Notes under the pieces: generated by a model | Told to the model about the DNA's origin: nothing | The model's database searches: none | What the model saw: only the letters and a program-made list of their open reading frames with translations | Translations under genes and position numbers: made by a program | Part shown: in pieces, positions 7,466-13,700 of the stretch | Layout of the letters: each line of letters begins with the position of its first letter | Position numbering within the stretch: position 1 is the stretch's first letter | NCBI GenBank assembly: GCA_005799475.1 | Contig: SYGQ01000045.1 | Span: 1 to 13,700 of the forward strand | DNA length: 13,700 bases | Source of the DNA: Planctomycetia bacterium | GTDB taxonomy: Bacteria; Planctomycetota; Phycisphaerae; Phycisphaerales; SM1A02 | Direction: 5' to 3'

Positions 7466-8203
7466 ATGGCAGCCCCTGGGCGAAGGCCCGACGATGATCT
7501 TTTCCCCATGCTGTCACGGTGGCCGATGGCGGACACCCCGAGGGGTCGTGTGCGTTTTCTTGAAACTATCGGGGGTGCGAGGCGGCTTCAGGTGCGTCTC
7601 CCACTGGGGATCATCCAAATGGAAGCCCGGGGGAGGCCTGACGGGGCAAGACCCTTGGGGTACGAATCAGAACTCGGACGGGCTTGCGCCGCAGCGGAAC
7701 GACCCGGCGCCGACGGGTGTCGACTGCTCGCGGAAGAGTCGGCGCTCTATCGGCAGCGCGCGGGTGCTTTCCTCACGCTTGGTGAACACGCACTCGCGGC
7801 GCTCGATGCCACGCACTGCGTCGAGATTGCGCACCTCGTCCGCGTGCGCGAGCCAGCCGAGTTCGCCTCGCAGGCCTTCGGCCGACTTCTTCTTGCCGGG
7901 ATCCTGTTGAGGACGCGGGCGCTCGCGAGCGGTGCGCTCACAGCGAACAACGCGAACGCCGCGTTGCGTGCGGTGGAGTCAGGACTCGCCGAGATCGAAG
8001 CGTGCGAGTCTGCGGGGGAGCCACTGGATCACGAACGGGTCGGCGAGGTGGAGGCCCTGCGGTCGCTGCGGGAAGCACTCGTTCCGAAGCTCCCAGCGAG
8101 CCAGCGCGTGGAGATCTCTGAGCGAATCGCCGCGGCGCTGCGGGCGGAGAACTACGAACTCGCCGCGATTCTCCGAAACGAACTCCGGCAACTTGGTTCG
8201 TAG
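7466..8203 (+). CDS. UVR (UvrB/UvrC) motif-containing protein of unknown function
   Basis: The product has 245 residues. The last part (about 217-243, RIAAALRAENYELAAILRNE) fits the UVR motif, a helical hairpin used in UvrB-UvrC contact and also found in McsA and Clp proteins; here it is the only nucleotide-excision-repair hallmark. The N-terminal block PLGIIQMEARGRPDGARPLG (46-65) and the preceding LSRWP resemble what I remember of a conserved planctomycete family that pairs a PLGxxQMExxGRPDG motif with a C-terminal UVR motif. The middle (about 85-185) is helical and TPR-like. It has no nuclease or helicase domain. I chose the ATG at 7466 because the conserved part begins at about residue 10; a GTG at 7403 is in frame but adds residues that look unconserved. 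It diverges from the sigma gene, and its stop is 2 bp from the stop of the convergent operon. Confidence 0.8.
   Translation: MAAPGRRPDDDLFPMLSRWPMADTPRGRVRFLETIGGARRLQVRLPLGIIQMEARGRPDGARPLGYESELGRACAAAERPGADGCRLLAEESALYRQRAGAFLTLGEHALAALDATHCVEIAHLVRVREPAEFASQAFGRLLLAGILLRTRALASGALTANNANAALRAVESGLAEIEACESAGEPLDHERVGEVEALRSLREALVPKLPASQRVEISERIAAALRAENYELAAILRNELRQLGS
8178..8201 (+). repeat. small inverted repeat at the convergent junction
   Basis: ACGAAC (8178-8183) and GTTCGT (8196-8201) are perfect inverted copies around 12 nt, covering the end of the UVR-motif gene and the first base of its stop codon. No T-run follows, so a terminator is not supported. A 6-bp repeat can occur by chance. 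Confidence 0.2.
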
Positions 8204-8205
8204 GG

Positions 8206-10587
8206 TCAGGGGATCGCGCGGTCGAGTGCGCTGATGGCGGACTCGAAGGAAGCGCCCCCGAGCGACGCATCGAGCGCGCGGAGGCGGGCGATTTTGGCAC
8301 GGACGGGCTCTCCGCCACGACCCGCAAGCGTCGCCGCCTCGAGTTGGGCCGTCTGCGCGAGCCACCAGTCGGGGGTTTGCTTCGCGGAGGCATCGCTCAG
8401 GCGCTTTCCAACGTCCATGAGTTCCTGCACCGCGAGTGAGGGCTCGATCCCGCGCGACTGGGCCTTGATGGCCCCCCGAAGCGCGGCGCATCGCAGCGCA
8501 AGATCCTCGGTGCCCGCGCCAGTGCGCTGCGCCAAGAGGCGCGACTCCTCAAGGGCTTCTTCCCACGACGGCGCAAGGAGCGCCGCCTTGCATCGCAGTC
8601 GTCGGAGATCGCGACTGGGTGAGGTGCCGTGCGCAGACTCCCATGCGTGCGAAACCGCAATGGCGCTCAGGAGGCGTTCGCGCGTCGGGGCGGTGATGCT
8701 CGCTTCCATGAATTCGGTGAGCGCGGCGGATGTGAGGGCAGGAATCGCGGCGCACTCGGCCGCACGCGTGCCGTCGTCGTGCGCCCTCCGCGCCGCGAGT
8801 TCGAGCCTGAGCCGCGCAAGCCTCCGCGCGTCGGTCTCGTTGAACTCGGCCCAGGGTGTCGCCCGCGCATCGGCCGCCGCGAGTTCGATTGGCTCTGGCG
8901 TGAGGAGATCCGCTGCCACATCGCACGATGCCATCGCGGCCTTGGCACGGGCGACTCCGGTGACTGTCTGGTCGCAGCGCGCAAGACTCTCGCGGAGCCG
9001 ACTGGCGATCGCCTTGAACGCGGCCGCTTGGGCAGCGCTCGGCGTCGAGAAATCCTGCGTCAGGAGACGGTCGAGCGAATCACGCGCGAGCGCGGCGTCT
9101 TGCGCGATGCTGACGAGACTCCGCTCGGGCAGGTCGGGATACCTCGTGCGCGCGAGATCCAGCGTGGCCGTGCGCTCGTTGAGCCGCAGGTCAGGAGCGT
9201 CATCGTCGAGTGCGAGTTCGAGCGTCACGGCGCGCGACATGGCGATGGCACCGGCGGGTTCACTCTCGAGGTGTCGAGCAAGGCGGGCGAGCGCGGTGGC
9301 CGTGGCGCCGGCATCTGCGATTCTGGCGCTCGCCCATGCGAGGGCGGACAGTGCACACGCCTGCGCCTCCGAGTCGCGTGCGTCAGATGCCGTGGCTTCG
9401 AGGAAGTTCCAGGCCTGCGACTCGCTGCGCCCCTTCGACGCGAGTTCGCGTGCGTGGGCAACCTCGGCGATGGTCGGGAGCGCGGCGTCGATGTGCGCTG
9501 TGCCGAGCGCCGACGCCATTCGGTCCATTACGGCGTCGCGAATCCATCCGCGCTGGGCGGGGTCAGCCTGGCGGAGGACGCCGATCCACGGCGACAGGGT
9601 GCTCGCACTCGCTACCGACTTGCCCAGCGCCACCCGCGTCCGCACGGATGCGTCCGCGCACAGAAGGGCGAGCGAGGGCGGCATGCCTTGGGCCGAAACA
9701 AGCGGTTGGAGTTGTGCGAGTGCTTCTTCGACGCGGCGCTCGCCGACGAGCGCGTCCACGCTGAGGATCCGCGAGAGCGCAAAGGCGACGGCATCCCCAG
9801 CGAGTGCCAGACGCGCGGCCGCGAATCGTGCGGACTCCGAGTCGGGCACGACGGCGGCTGCGGCGGCCTCGCCGAGATCCGCTTCGACGCGGAGGCGCGA
9901 TGGCGCGTGCGGCCGAAGCCGCTGGATTTCAAGGAGCACTGGCTTGATCATTGCGCTGCGCTCTTCGCGCTCAGCGCGCGCCGTCGTGGCGCGGTCGATC
10001 GCGGCCTGGAGCGCGAGTGCCACCGCGCGGAGCAGGGGCCGGCGCACGGCGCGGTCCGCTTCAAGCCGCTGCTCGAGCTCCCCGTCGACGGCGGGTGCCC
10101 CCAGCGGATCCGACGCCGCAGCCTCGTCGAGGCTCGAAAGCACGCGATCGAGCGAGGCATGGCTCCGCGATGCGACCTCTGCCGCGGCACTCCCTGCGAT
10201 GGCCTGCGGGCCGAACTCGGTGCCGAGGAACCCAAGCAGCAATTCGTCCTCCGCGGCGTCGGCAAGCCAGAGCGGAAGTCGCGCATCTTTTGTGGGACTG
10301 GTGACGAGCGCGGTTCGCAGTTCTCGCAACTCACTGAGCGACCGAGCGCGCTCATCCGTCGTGCGCAGCGGCGCGCGGACGGCAAGCCGCATCAGCGCAA
10401 TGCGACGGAGGATGCCACAGGCGGGATCCTCCGCGGTGGCCGCAGGTTCAAGTCGCTCCAGTTCGTCAAGGACCGTCGCGAGGCCGAGGTCCGAACTCGC
10501 GCGGAGGAAGTCCTCCTCGCGCATGCGCGCGGCGAGCGAGTCGTCGAGCACGCCGCCGAGTGCCATGACGAGCGCCAACGCGATCAT
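8206..10587 (-). CDS. Large helical-repeat protein, likely exported, last gene of the ExbB/ExbD/VWA operon
   Basis: I do not recognise this 793-residue protein as a named family. Almost all of it reads as amphipathic alpha-helices rich in Ala, Leu, Arg and Glu, as in TPR or other helical-repeat solenoids. The final stretch (about 725-793), with PDWWLAQTAQLEAATLAGRG and LRALDASLGGASFESAISAL, has the look of terminal TPR-type helices. The N-terminus MIALALVMALGGVL is hydrophobic and may be a short signal peptide or anchor, but it lacks a basic start, so export is uncertain. The ATG at 10587 overlaps the stop of the second exbD gene (ATGA) and follows GGGGCAGGG. An upstream in-frame start would overlap exbD by a further 78 bp. 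Position and coupling suggest a structural or scaffold partner of the energised complex. Confidence 0.72.
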   Translation of the reverse strand: MIALALVMALGGVLDDSLAARMREEDFLRASSDLGLATVLDELERLEPAATAEDPACGILRRIALMRLAVRAPLRTTDERARSLSELRELRTALVTSPTKDARLPLWLADAAEDELLLGFLGTEFGPQAIAGSAAAEVASRSHASLDRVLSSLDEAAASDPLGAPAVDGELEQRLEADRAVRRPLLRAVALALQAAIDRATTARAEREERSAMIKPVLLEIQRLRPHAPSRLRVEADLGEAAAAAVVPDSESARFAAARLALAGDAVAFALSRILSVDALVGERRVEEALAQLQPLVSAQGMPPSLALLCADASVRTRVALGKSVASASTLSPWIGVLRQADPAQRGWIRDAVMDRMASALGTAHIDAALPTIAEVAHARELASKGRSESQAWNFLEATASDARDSEAQACALSALAWASARIADAGATATALARLARHLESEPAGAIAMSRAVTLELALDDDAPDLRLNERTATLDLARTRYPDLPERSLVSIAQDAALARDSLDRLLTQDFSTPSAAQAAAFKAIASRLRESLARCDQTVTGVARAKAAMASCDVAADLLTPEPIELAAADARATPWAEFNETDARRLARLRLELAARRAHDDGTRAAECAAIPALTSAALTEFMEASITAPTRERLLSAIAVSHAWESAHGTSPSRDLRRLRCKAALLAPSWEEALEESRLLAQRTGAGTEDLALRCAALRGAIKAQSRGIEPSLAVQELMDVGKRLSDASAKQTPDWWLAQTAQLEAATLAGRGGEPVRAKIARLRALDASLGGASFESAISALDRAIP

Positions 10588-11045
10588 GGACCCTGCCCCG
10601 CGAATCCAACATTGAGGAAGCCCGCACGCGCGGCGGCATCGAATGCGCCCACGGCATCTTCCCAACTCGCATCAGGTGCCGCCGTCACGAGGATCCGGTG
10701 CGACGGTTCATACAGGCCACGCGCGCCATCGCGACGACAGAGTGACGCGAGTTGTGTCGCGAGCGAGTCGATGCCGTGGGCCGCGACCGCTCCGTCCTCA
10801 GACTCAAGGGTGAGCGATACGCGTCCGCCAATGCGGGCGGCCACGACGATTCGCACCGGCGCGCTCTCAAGGGCGAGCGGATCCGCCGTCGCTCCGCGCG
10901 CTGGCAAGTCAGCGCGGATCGTTTCCTCGTGCCGCTCGAACTTCACCGTGCAGATGAAGAAAACGAGCAGCAAGAAGATCACATCGATCATCGGGGTGAT
11001 CGCGAGCGCGAGCGTCGCGGGGCGTGCCGTGCGTGACCTAGCCAC
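10584..11045 (-). CDS. ExbD/TolR-family protein, second copy (GTG start)
   Basis: ExbD/TolR proteins cross the inner membrane once and, inside an ExbB/TolQ pentamer, use proton flow to move a periplasmic partner. This copy has 153 residues: a short cytoplasmic segment, one membrane helix (about 16-35) with TPMIDVIFLLLVFF, and a periplasmic domain (about 40-153). Asp21 in PMID matches the essential proton-carrying aspartate of ExbD and TolR. The likely start is GTG at 11045, preceded by GAGGG and overlapping the previous exbD stop by 8 bp. The open frame extends upstream, but that part is a shadow of the previous gene. The stop overlaps the start of the 793-residue gene. The periplasmic domain is clearly different from that of the first copy. 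Confidence 0.88.
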   Translation of the reverse strand: MARSRTARPATLALAITPMIDVIFLLLVFFICTVKFERHEETIRADLPARGATADPLALESAPVRIVVAARIGGRVSLTLESEDGAVAAHGIDSLATQLASLCRRDGARGLYEPSHRILVTAAPDASWEDAVGAFDAAARAGFLNVGFAGQGP

Positions 11046-11499
11046 CGGCGCCCTCACCAACGGCGCAGACACGGACCGTGACCGTGCCAGCGCCTGCACG
11101 CTGCGCGGCGTGCGCGATGCCTTTGAGCGCAGGCTCCACCTCGGCGAAGGACAGCGAGGCCTCGGCTCGGATGTCGACGGGGACGCCGGACTCACGCGCG
11201 AGCCGCGCCGCGACGGCGCTCGCGACGCCCTCAGCCGCATCGGCGAGCGTGAATCGCCGCGTGCCGACCGCGACGACCGTGCCCGTCGGAGCGCGCATCA
11301 CATTGACCGCGATGCGTGAGGCACCCGGGACCTCGTGGATTGACGACCGCACAGTTTTGGGAAGGGCGAGCGTCGGCGCCTCGTCGGATCCCATGCGTGC
11401 GACGAGGACGAAGAAAACGATCAGCAGGAACGCCATGTCGACCATCGGTGTCATCGCACACTCCCACCGAGCACCAGCGCGCGCGTTCCGCCCTCTCAT
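11038..11499 (-). CDS. ExbD/TolR-family protein, first copy
   Basis: This is a 153-residue ExbD/TolR protein immediately after the ExbB gene. A basic cytoplasmic start (MRGRNARAGARW) leads into one membrane helix, AMTPMVDMAFLLIVFFVLVA (15-34), with the conserved aspartate at residue 21. The periplasmic domain (about 40-153) ends with SFAEVEPALKGIAHAAQRAG followed by a valine-rich strand, the usual ExbD fold ending in which residues pair with the partner. The ATG at 11499 overlaps the ExbB stop (ATGA), so the channel partners should be made together. It differs in sequence from the next copy but has the same length and aspartate position. Family assignment is strong; the transported partner is inferred from the operon. 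Confidence 0.92.
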   Translation of the reverse strand: MRGRNARAGARWECAMTPMVDMAFLLIVFFVLVARMGSDEAPTLALPKTVRSSIHEVPGASRIAVNVMRAPTGTVVAVGTRRFTLADAAEGVASAVAARLARESGVPVDIRAEASLSFAEVEPALKGIAHAAQRAGAGTVTVRVCAVGEGAGG

Positions 11500-12194
11500 G
11501 GGCTCTTCTCACGCGAGGCGATTTCGCCTGAGGCGCGCAGGGCGGCTTCGAGCGCGAGCGCCACTTCCTCGTCGATCCTGCCGCGCACTGTGGCGTAGGT
11601 GGCCAGCGCCGGGATCGCAATGATGAGTCCCCAGAATGTGGTCACCAGAGCCGTACCGATGCCTCCGGCAAGCAGCGCAGGGTCGGCCTGACCTCCGGAC
11701 GCCGCCACCGTCTGGAAAGCGACGATCATTCCATAGACCGTTCCGAAGAGGCCGATCATCGGGCTCACTTGCGCGAGAGTGTTGAGGCTCTCGATCGTCC
11801 GGAAGCGCCTCGCGGCACACTCCTCGGCGGCGCACTCGGCGGCGTCCACTGAACCGGCGCGGCCAAGCGGCAAGGCATCAAGCGCCGCCCCCGCGATCCG
11901 CCCAAGATCGCTCGAGTCGCTCGCAAGACCAGCGCGCACTTGCGCGGCGCTTTCGCGAGCGGCGCGGTGGATGAGCGCGTCGGCGGCACCAACGGGGACA
12001 ACACTTCGGCGTCGATGCGACAGCAGGGCTCGCGCGATGAGTCCGACGCTGATGAAACTCAGGAGCAGGAGGAGCCAAATCATGGCGCTTCCAATCCACT
12101 CGATCTGGGTTGATCCGTCGGGGAGCGTGCTCGACGAGATGAAGAAAATCTCAGCCGCGTGCAGGGGACTTGGGAAGGCGTTGTCGATCGTCAT
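11496..12194 (-). CDS. MotA/TolQ/ExbB-family proton channel protein
   Basis: ExbB/TolQ proteins form the pentameric inner-membrane proton channel that holds ExbD/TolR helices. The 232-residue product has the family's three helices: about 35-57, 142-163 and 178-202. A cytoplasmic loop with charged helices (about 60-140) lies between the first two. QVSPMIGLFGTVYGMI (142-157) and GIGTALVTTFWGLIIAIPAL (178-197) are the hallmark blocks, including threonines (Thr152, Thr181) in the positions that line the proton path in ExbB. The periplasmic N-terminus is short (about 34 residues), and there is no long cytoplasmic tail, unlike MotA or ZorA. The ATG at 12194 overlaps the stop of the VWA gene (ATGA). 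The two exbD genes follow directly. Confidence 0.93.
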   Translation of the reverse strand: MTIDNAFPSPLHAAEIFFISSSTLPDGSTQIEWIGSAMIWLLLLLSFISVGLIARALLSHRRRSVVPVGAADALIHRAARESAAQVRAGLASDSSDLGRIAGAALDALPLGRAGSVDAAECAAEECAARRFRTIESLNTLAQVSPMIGLFGTVYGMIVAFQTVAASGGQADPALLAGGIGTALVTTFWGLIIAIPALATYATVRGRIDEEVALALEAALRASGEIASREKSP

Positions 12195-13456
12195 GGTGTC
12201 GATGTCCTTGGCGGGTGTTGCCGGAGTGCGTCGTGGGCTGTGCGGGCGAGCGTGGCGGCTCGGTCCTGTGTTGTCGAGAGGCCGAATGATTTCGCGCTCT
12301 GCGTAGCGGCACTGGCGAGGGCCAGCGCCGCGGCCGCGTCACCGTCGTGGGCCAGGCTGTATTCAGCAGCGCAGACGAGGGCCAGCGGGCTCGCATGGTG
12401 CAGCGGCTGGCCGAGGCCAATACGAAGCAGCACAAGACGGGCTCTCGCAGCATCGGGCCCCGCGAGTTCCGCCGCGGCCCGCTCGACGGAGAGCGTTGTG
12501 TCGTCGCGTCGCAGAGGCGCCTCGGCGGGTGCCGCAAGGTCGGAGAGCCGTTCGATGAATCGGTATGAGGCCTGACCGCCATGCTCCGCCGCGATCGCTT
12601 CGAGAGCACCGAGTGGTTCGGGTTCCAGAAGATGGATGCACGCAAAGGAGATCGGCCGTCGCTTGGTCCGCGGGTCGCGCGGATTGAGGGTTTCGAGATC
12701 GGCCAGCAGTGCGTCCCTGTCAGCGGGGGAATCTGCGACGCCGAGCAGGCCCGCGCTGACGATCACGATGCAGTCGGGTTTGAGTGCCACGGCGTCGCGG
12801 ATGGCCGCGCGCGGATCGCTCGAACCCGACGGCACGACATGCTCATCGAGCCAGTTCGCCATGGCATCGATGCCGCGCTGTCCCAGCACGGGACCGGCTC
12901 GGCGCAGTCCCGCGGGTGGGACGGCGCGTGATGCGCCTGCCTGAAACGCGAAGACGGCAAACGACTGCTCGTCGGAAAGGCGACCGATCGTCGCCGAGAG
13001 TTCGCCGATGGCGGTGGGGAGCGCGCCGGTCATGCTGCCCGAGCCGTCGAGCAGAAAGACGACGCGGCGAGCCGCCTCTTGACGCACGCCGGCAATCGAG
13101 ACGACATCTGTGGGAAGCGGGAGTGCGCGTCGCGCCCACGGGAGAGTTGACTTCGCCGAGGTGCCGCGCGTGGCGTCGTGTGCGAGTTCGCCCGCAAGGC
13201 TCCGACGAGGCACAAGCCCCTTCTCCGGCAAGGAGGCGGCCGATGGTGCCGGGGGGTCCTCGTCGAGCGATGGCTGCGCACGCGCGAGGCTCGACGCGGG
13301 TTCACCGAGCGTGATGATCGCTGATCGCTCGACTTCGCTTGGCACGGCGCGTTGCCACGCGTCAACGCCAACTGTCGCCAAGAGGAGGACCCCCACGATG
13401 GTCGCGGCGTGAATCGCCGCGGAAATGAGCCAAGGAAGCACGCGCTTCGGTCGCAT
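12191..13456 (-). CDS. VWA-domain protein with TonB-like N-terminal membrane helix
   Basis: The 421-residue product begins with one membrane helix, LISAAIHAATIVGVLL (10-25), which closely resembles the TonB anchor, including a serine and histidine three residues apart (Ser12, His16). In E. coli TonB the equivalent Ser16 and His20 face the ExbB/ExbD complex. A Pro/Ala-rich linker (about 35-110) follows, as in TonB, then a von Willebrand factor A domain (about 130-305): VVFLLDGSGSM (132-142) gives the MIDAS motif Asp137-x-Ser139-x-Ser141, SGSSDPRAAI (210-219) fits the second metal loop, and IVIVSAGL (230-237) the third strand. The remaining 110 residues are helical. No TonB C-terminal domain is present. 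The ATG at 13456 is 3 bp after the previous stop, and the stop overlaps the ExbB start. It is probably anchored in the inner membrane with the VWA domain in the periplasm. Confidence 0.88.
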   Translation of the reverse strand: MRPKRVLPWLISAAIHAATIVGVLLLATVGVDAWQRAVPSEVERSAIITLGEPASSLARAQPSLDEDPPAPSAASLPEKGLVPRRSLAGELAHDATRGTSAKSTLPWARRALPLPTDVVSIAGVRQEAARRVVFLLDGSGSMTGALPTAIGELSATIGRLSDEQSFAVFAFQAGASRAVPPAGLRRAGPVLGQRGIDAMANWLDEHVVPSGSSDPRAAIRDAVALKPDCIVIVSAGLLGVADSPADRDALLADLETLNPRDPRTKRRPISFACIHLLEPEPLGALEAIAAEHGGQASYRFIERLSDLAAPAEAPLRRDDTTLSVERAAAELAGPDAARARLVLLRIGLGQPLHHASPLALVCAAEYSLAHDGDAAAALALASAATQSAKSFGLSTTQDRAATLARTAHDALRQHPPRTSTP

Positions 13457-13459
13457 GGA

Positions 13460-13700
13460 TCACTTCGAGGGGCCGTCGCCAGCCGCCTTCGCTCTCGGGC
13501 TCAGGACACGCTCGGCCGTGAGCCACCCGGGTCCGACGAGCAACACCGTGAGGGCGAGTGCGATCAGGCCGCCCTGCATCCAGAGCCGTGTGTGGTCGTC
13601 GTCGGGCAGCGACCACCAACCGGAGGCGCGAAGAGCAGGGATGCTCGTGGCCGCGAGGGCGCCCATCATCACAACAGAGACTGCGAATGCAGCGATCCGC
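13460..13700 (-). CDS. Small membrane protein, C-terminal part (right edge)
   Basis: The reading frame stays open to the right edge, so the start is probably outside the window. The 79 visible residues show two membrane helices: RIAAFAVSVVMMGALAAT at the edge (about 1-18) and MQGGLIALALTVLLVGPGWL in the middle. They are joined by a short loop with SGWWSLPDDDHTR, and a polar tail ends AAGDGPSK. An internal GTG-ATG-ATG (13664-13672) could start a shorter product, but this would cut the first helix in half, so I prefer the longer frame. It is the first gene seen in the VWA/ExbB/ExbD operon, 3 bp ahead of the VWA gene. I do not recognise the family; a small inner-membrane accessory subunit is a guess from position. 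Confidence 0.6.
   Translation of the reverse strand, partial: RIAAFAVSVVMMGALAATSIPALRASGWWSLPDDDHTRLWMQGGLIALALTVLLVGPGWLTAERVLSPRAKAAGDGPSK

Noticed and set aside
8234..10615. 793-codon plus-strand open frame opposite the helical-repeat gene
   Set aside because: The product is almost all Ser/Ala/Arg, typical of an antisense shadow. The minus-strand frame has balanced helical composition, a hydrophobic start and ATGA coupling to exbD.
11046..11240. Longer N-terminus for the second ExbD protein (start at 11240)
   Set aside because: The extension is Arg/Ser/Pro-rich and overlaps the first exbD gene out of frame; ExbD normally starts shortly before its membrane helix, as with GTG at 11045.
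8629..11319. 896-codon plus-strand open frame
   Set aside because: It crosses three well-supported minus-strand genes, including both exbD genes, and its product is low-complexity Arg/Gly/Ala-rich.
8206..13700. Zorya-type phage defence operon
   Set aside because: ExbB here lacks the long tail of ZorA, the ExbD proteins are not ZorB-like with a peptidoglycan-binding domain, and no helicase or nuclease partner is present.
8206..13700. Ordinary Tol-Pal or TonB operon
   Set aside because: No TolA, TolB, Pal, TonB C-terminal domain or TonB-dependent receptor is seen; the VWA protein and solenoid take those positions.
8206..13700. Flagellar MotA/MotB stator genes
   Set aside because: The channel protein has three helices in ExbB/TolQ order and the partners lack the OmpA-type peptidoglycan-binding domain of MotB.

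Overview
The window is high-GC bacterial DNA, densely coding, with no intergenic stretch over 100 bp. I infer a Gram-negative (lipid A-bearing) planctomycete-like bacterium, possibly of the Phycisphaerae. The basis is the order bamA - two Skp/OmpH genes - lpxD - lpxC, a UVR-motif protein of a type I associate with that group, and twin ExbD genes beside a VWA protein. This placement is recalled knowledge plus inference; no marker gene in the window fixes it.

Region 1 (1-5197, minus strand) is an outer-membrane biogenesis operon: bamA (beta-barrel assembly), two OmpH/Skp periplasmic chaperones, lpxD, and the first 90 codons of lpxC at the left edge. Genes are separated by 2-16 bp or overlap by 4 bp, except for a 92-bp gap after bamA that holds a plausible sigma-70 promoter with a palindromic spacer. 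Region 2 (5198-8203) has three genes. gcvT (plus) diverges from bamA across 64 bp. A primary-type sigma factor (minus) converges on gcvT with 5 bp between stop codons. A UVR-motif protein (plus) diverges from the sigma gene.

Region 3 (8206-13700, minus strand) is the most interesting part. Six genes run in one tightly coupled operon, read from the right edge: a small membrane protein (5' end outside the window), a VWA-domain protein with a TonB-like N-terminal membrane helix, an ExbB/TolQ channel protein, two different ExbD/TolR proteins, and a 793-residue helical-repeat protein that is probably exported. Four consecutive start/stop overlaps link the last five genes. The layout suggests a proton-motive-force-driven envelope machine in which the VWA protein takes the place of TonB. 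I do not recognise this as a named system.

No tRNA, rRNA, CRISPR array, insertion sequence or integrase was seen. Many long open frames lie antisense to the genes; they are treated as by-products of high GC content.
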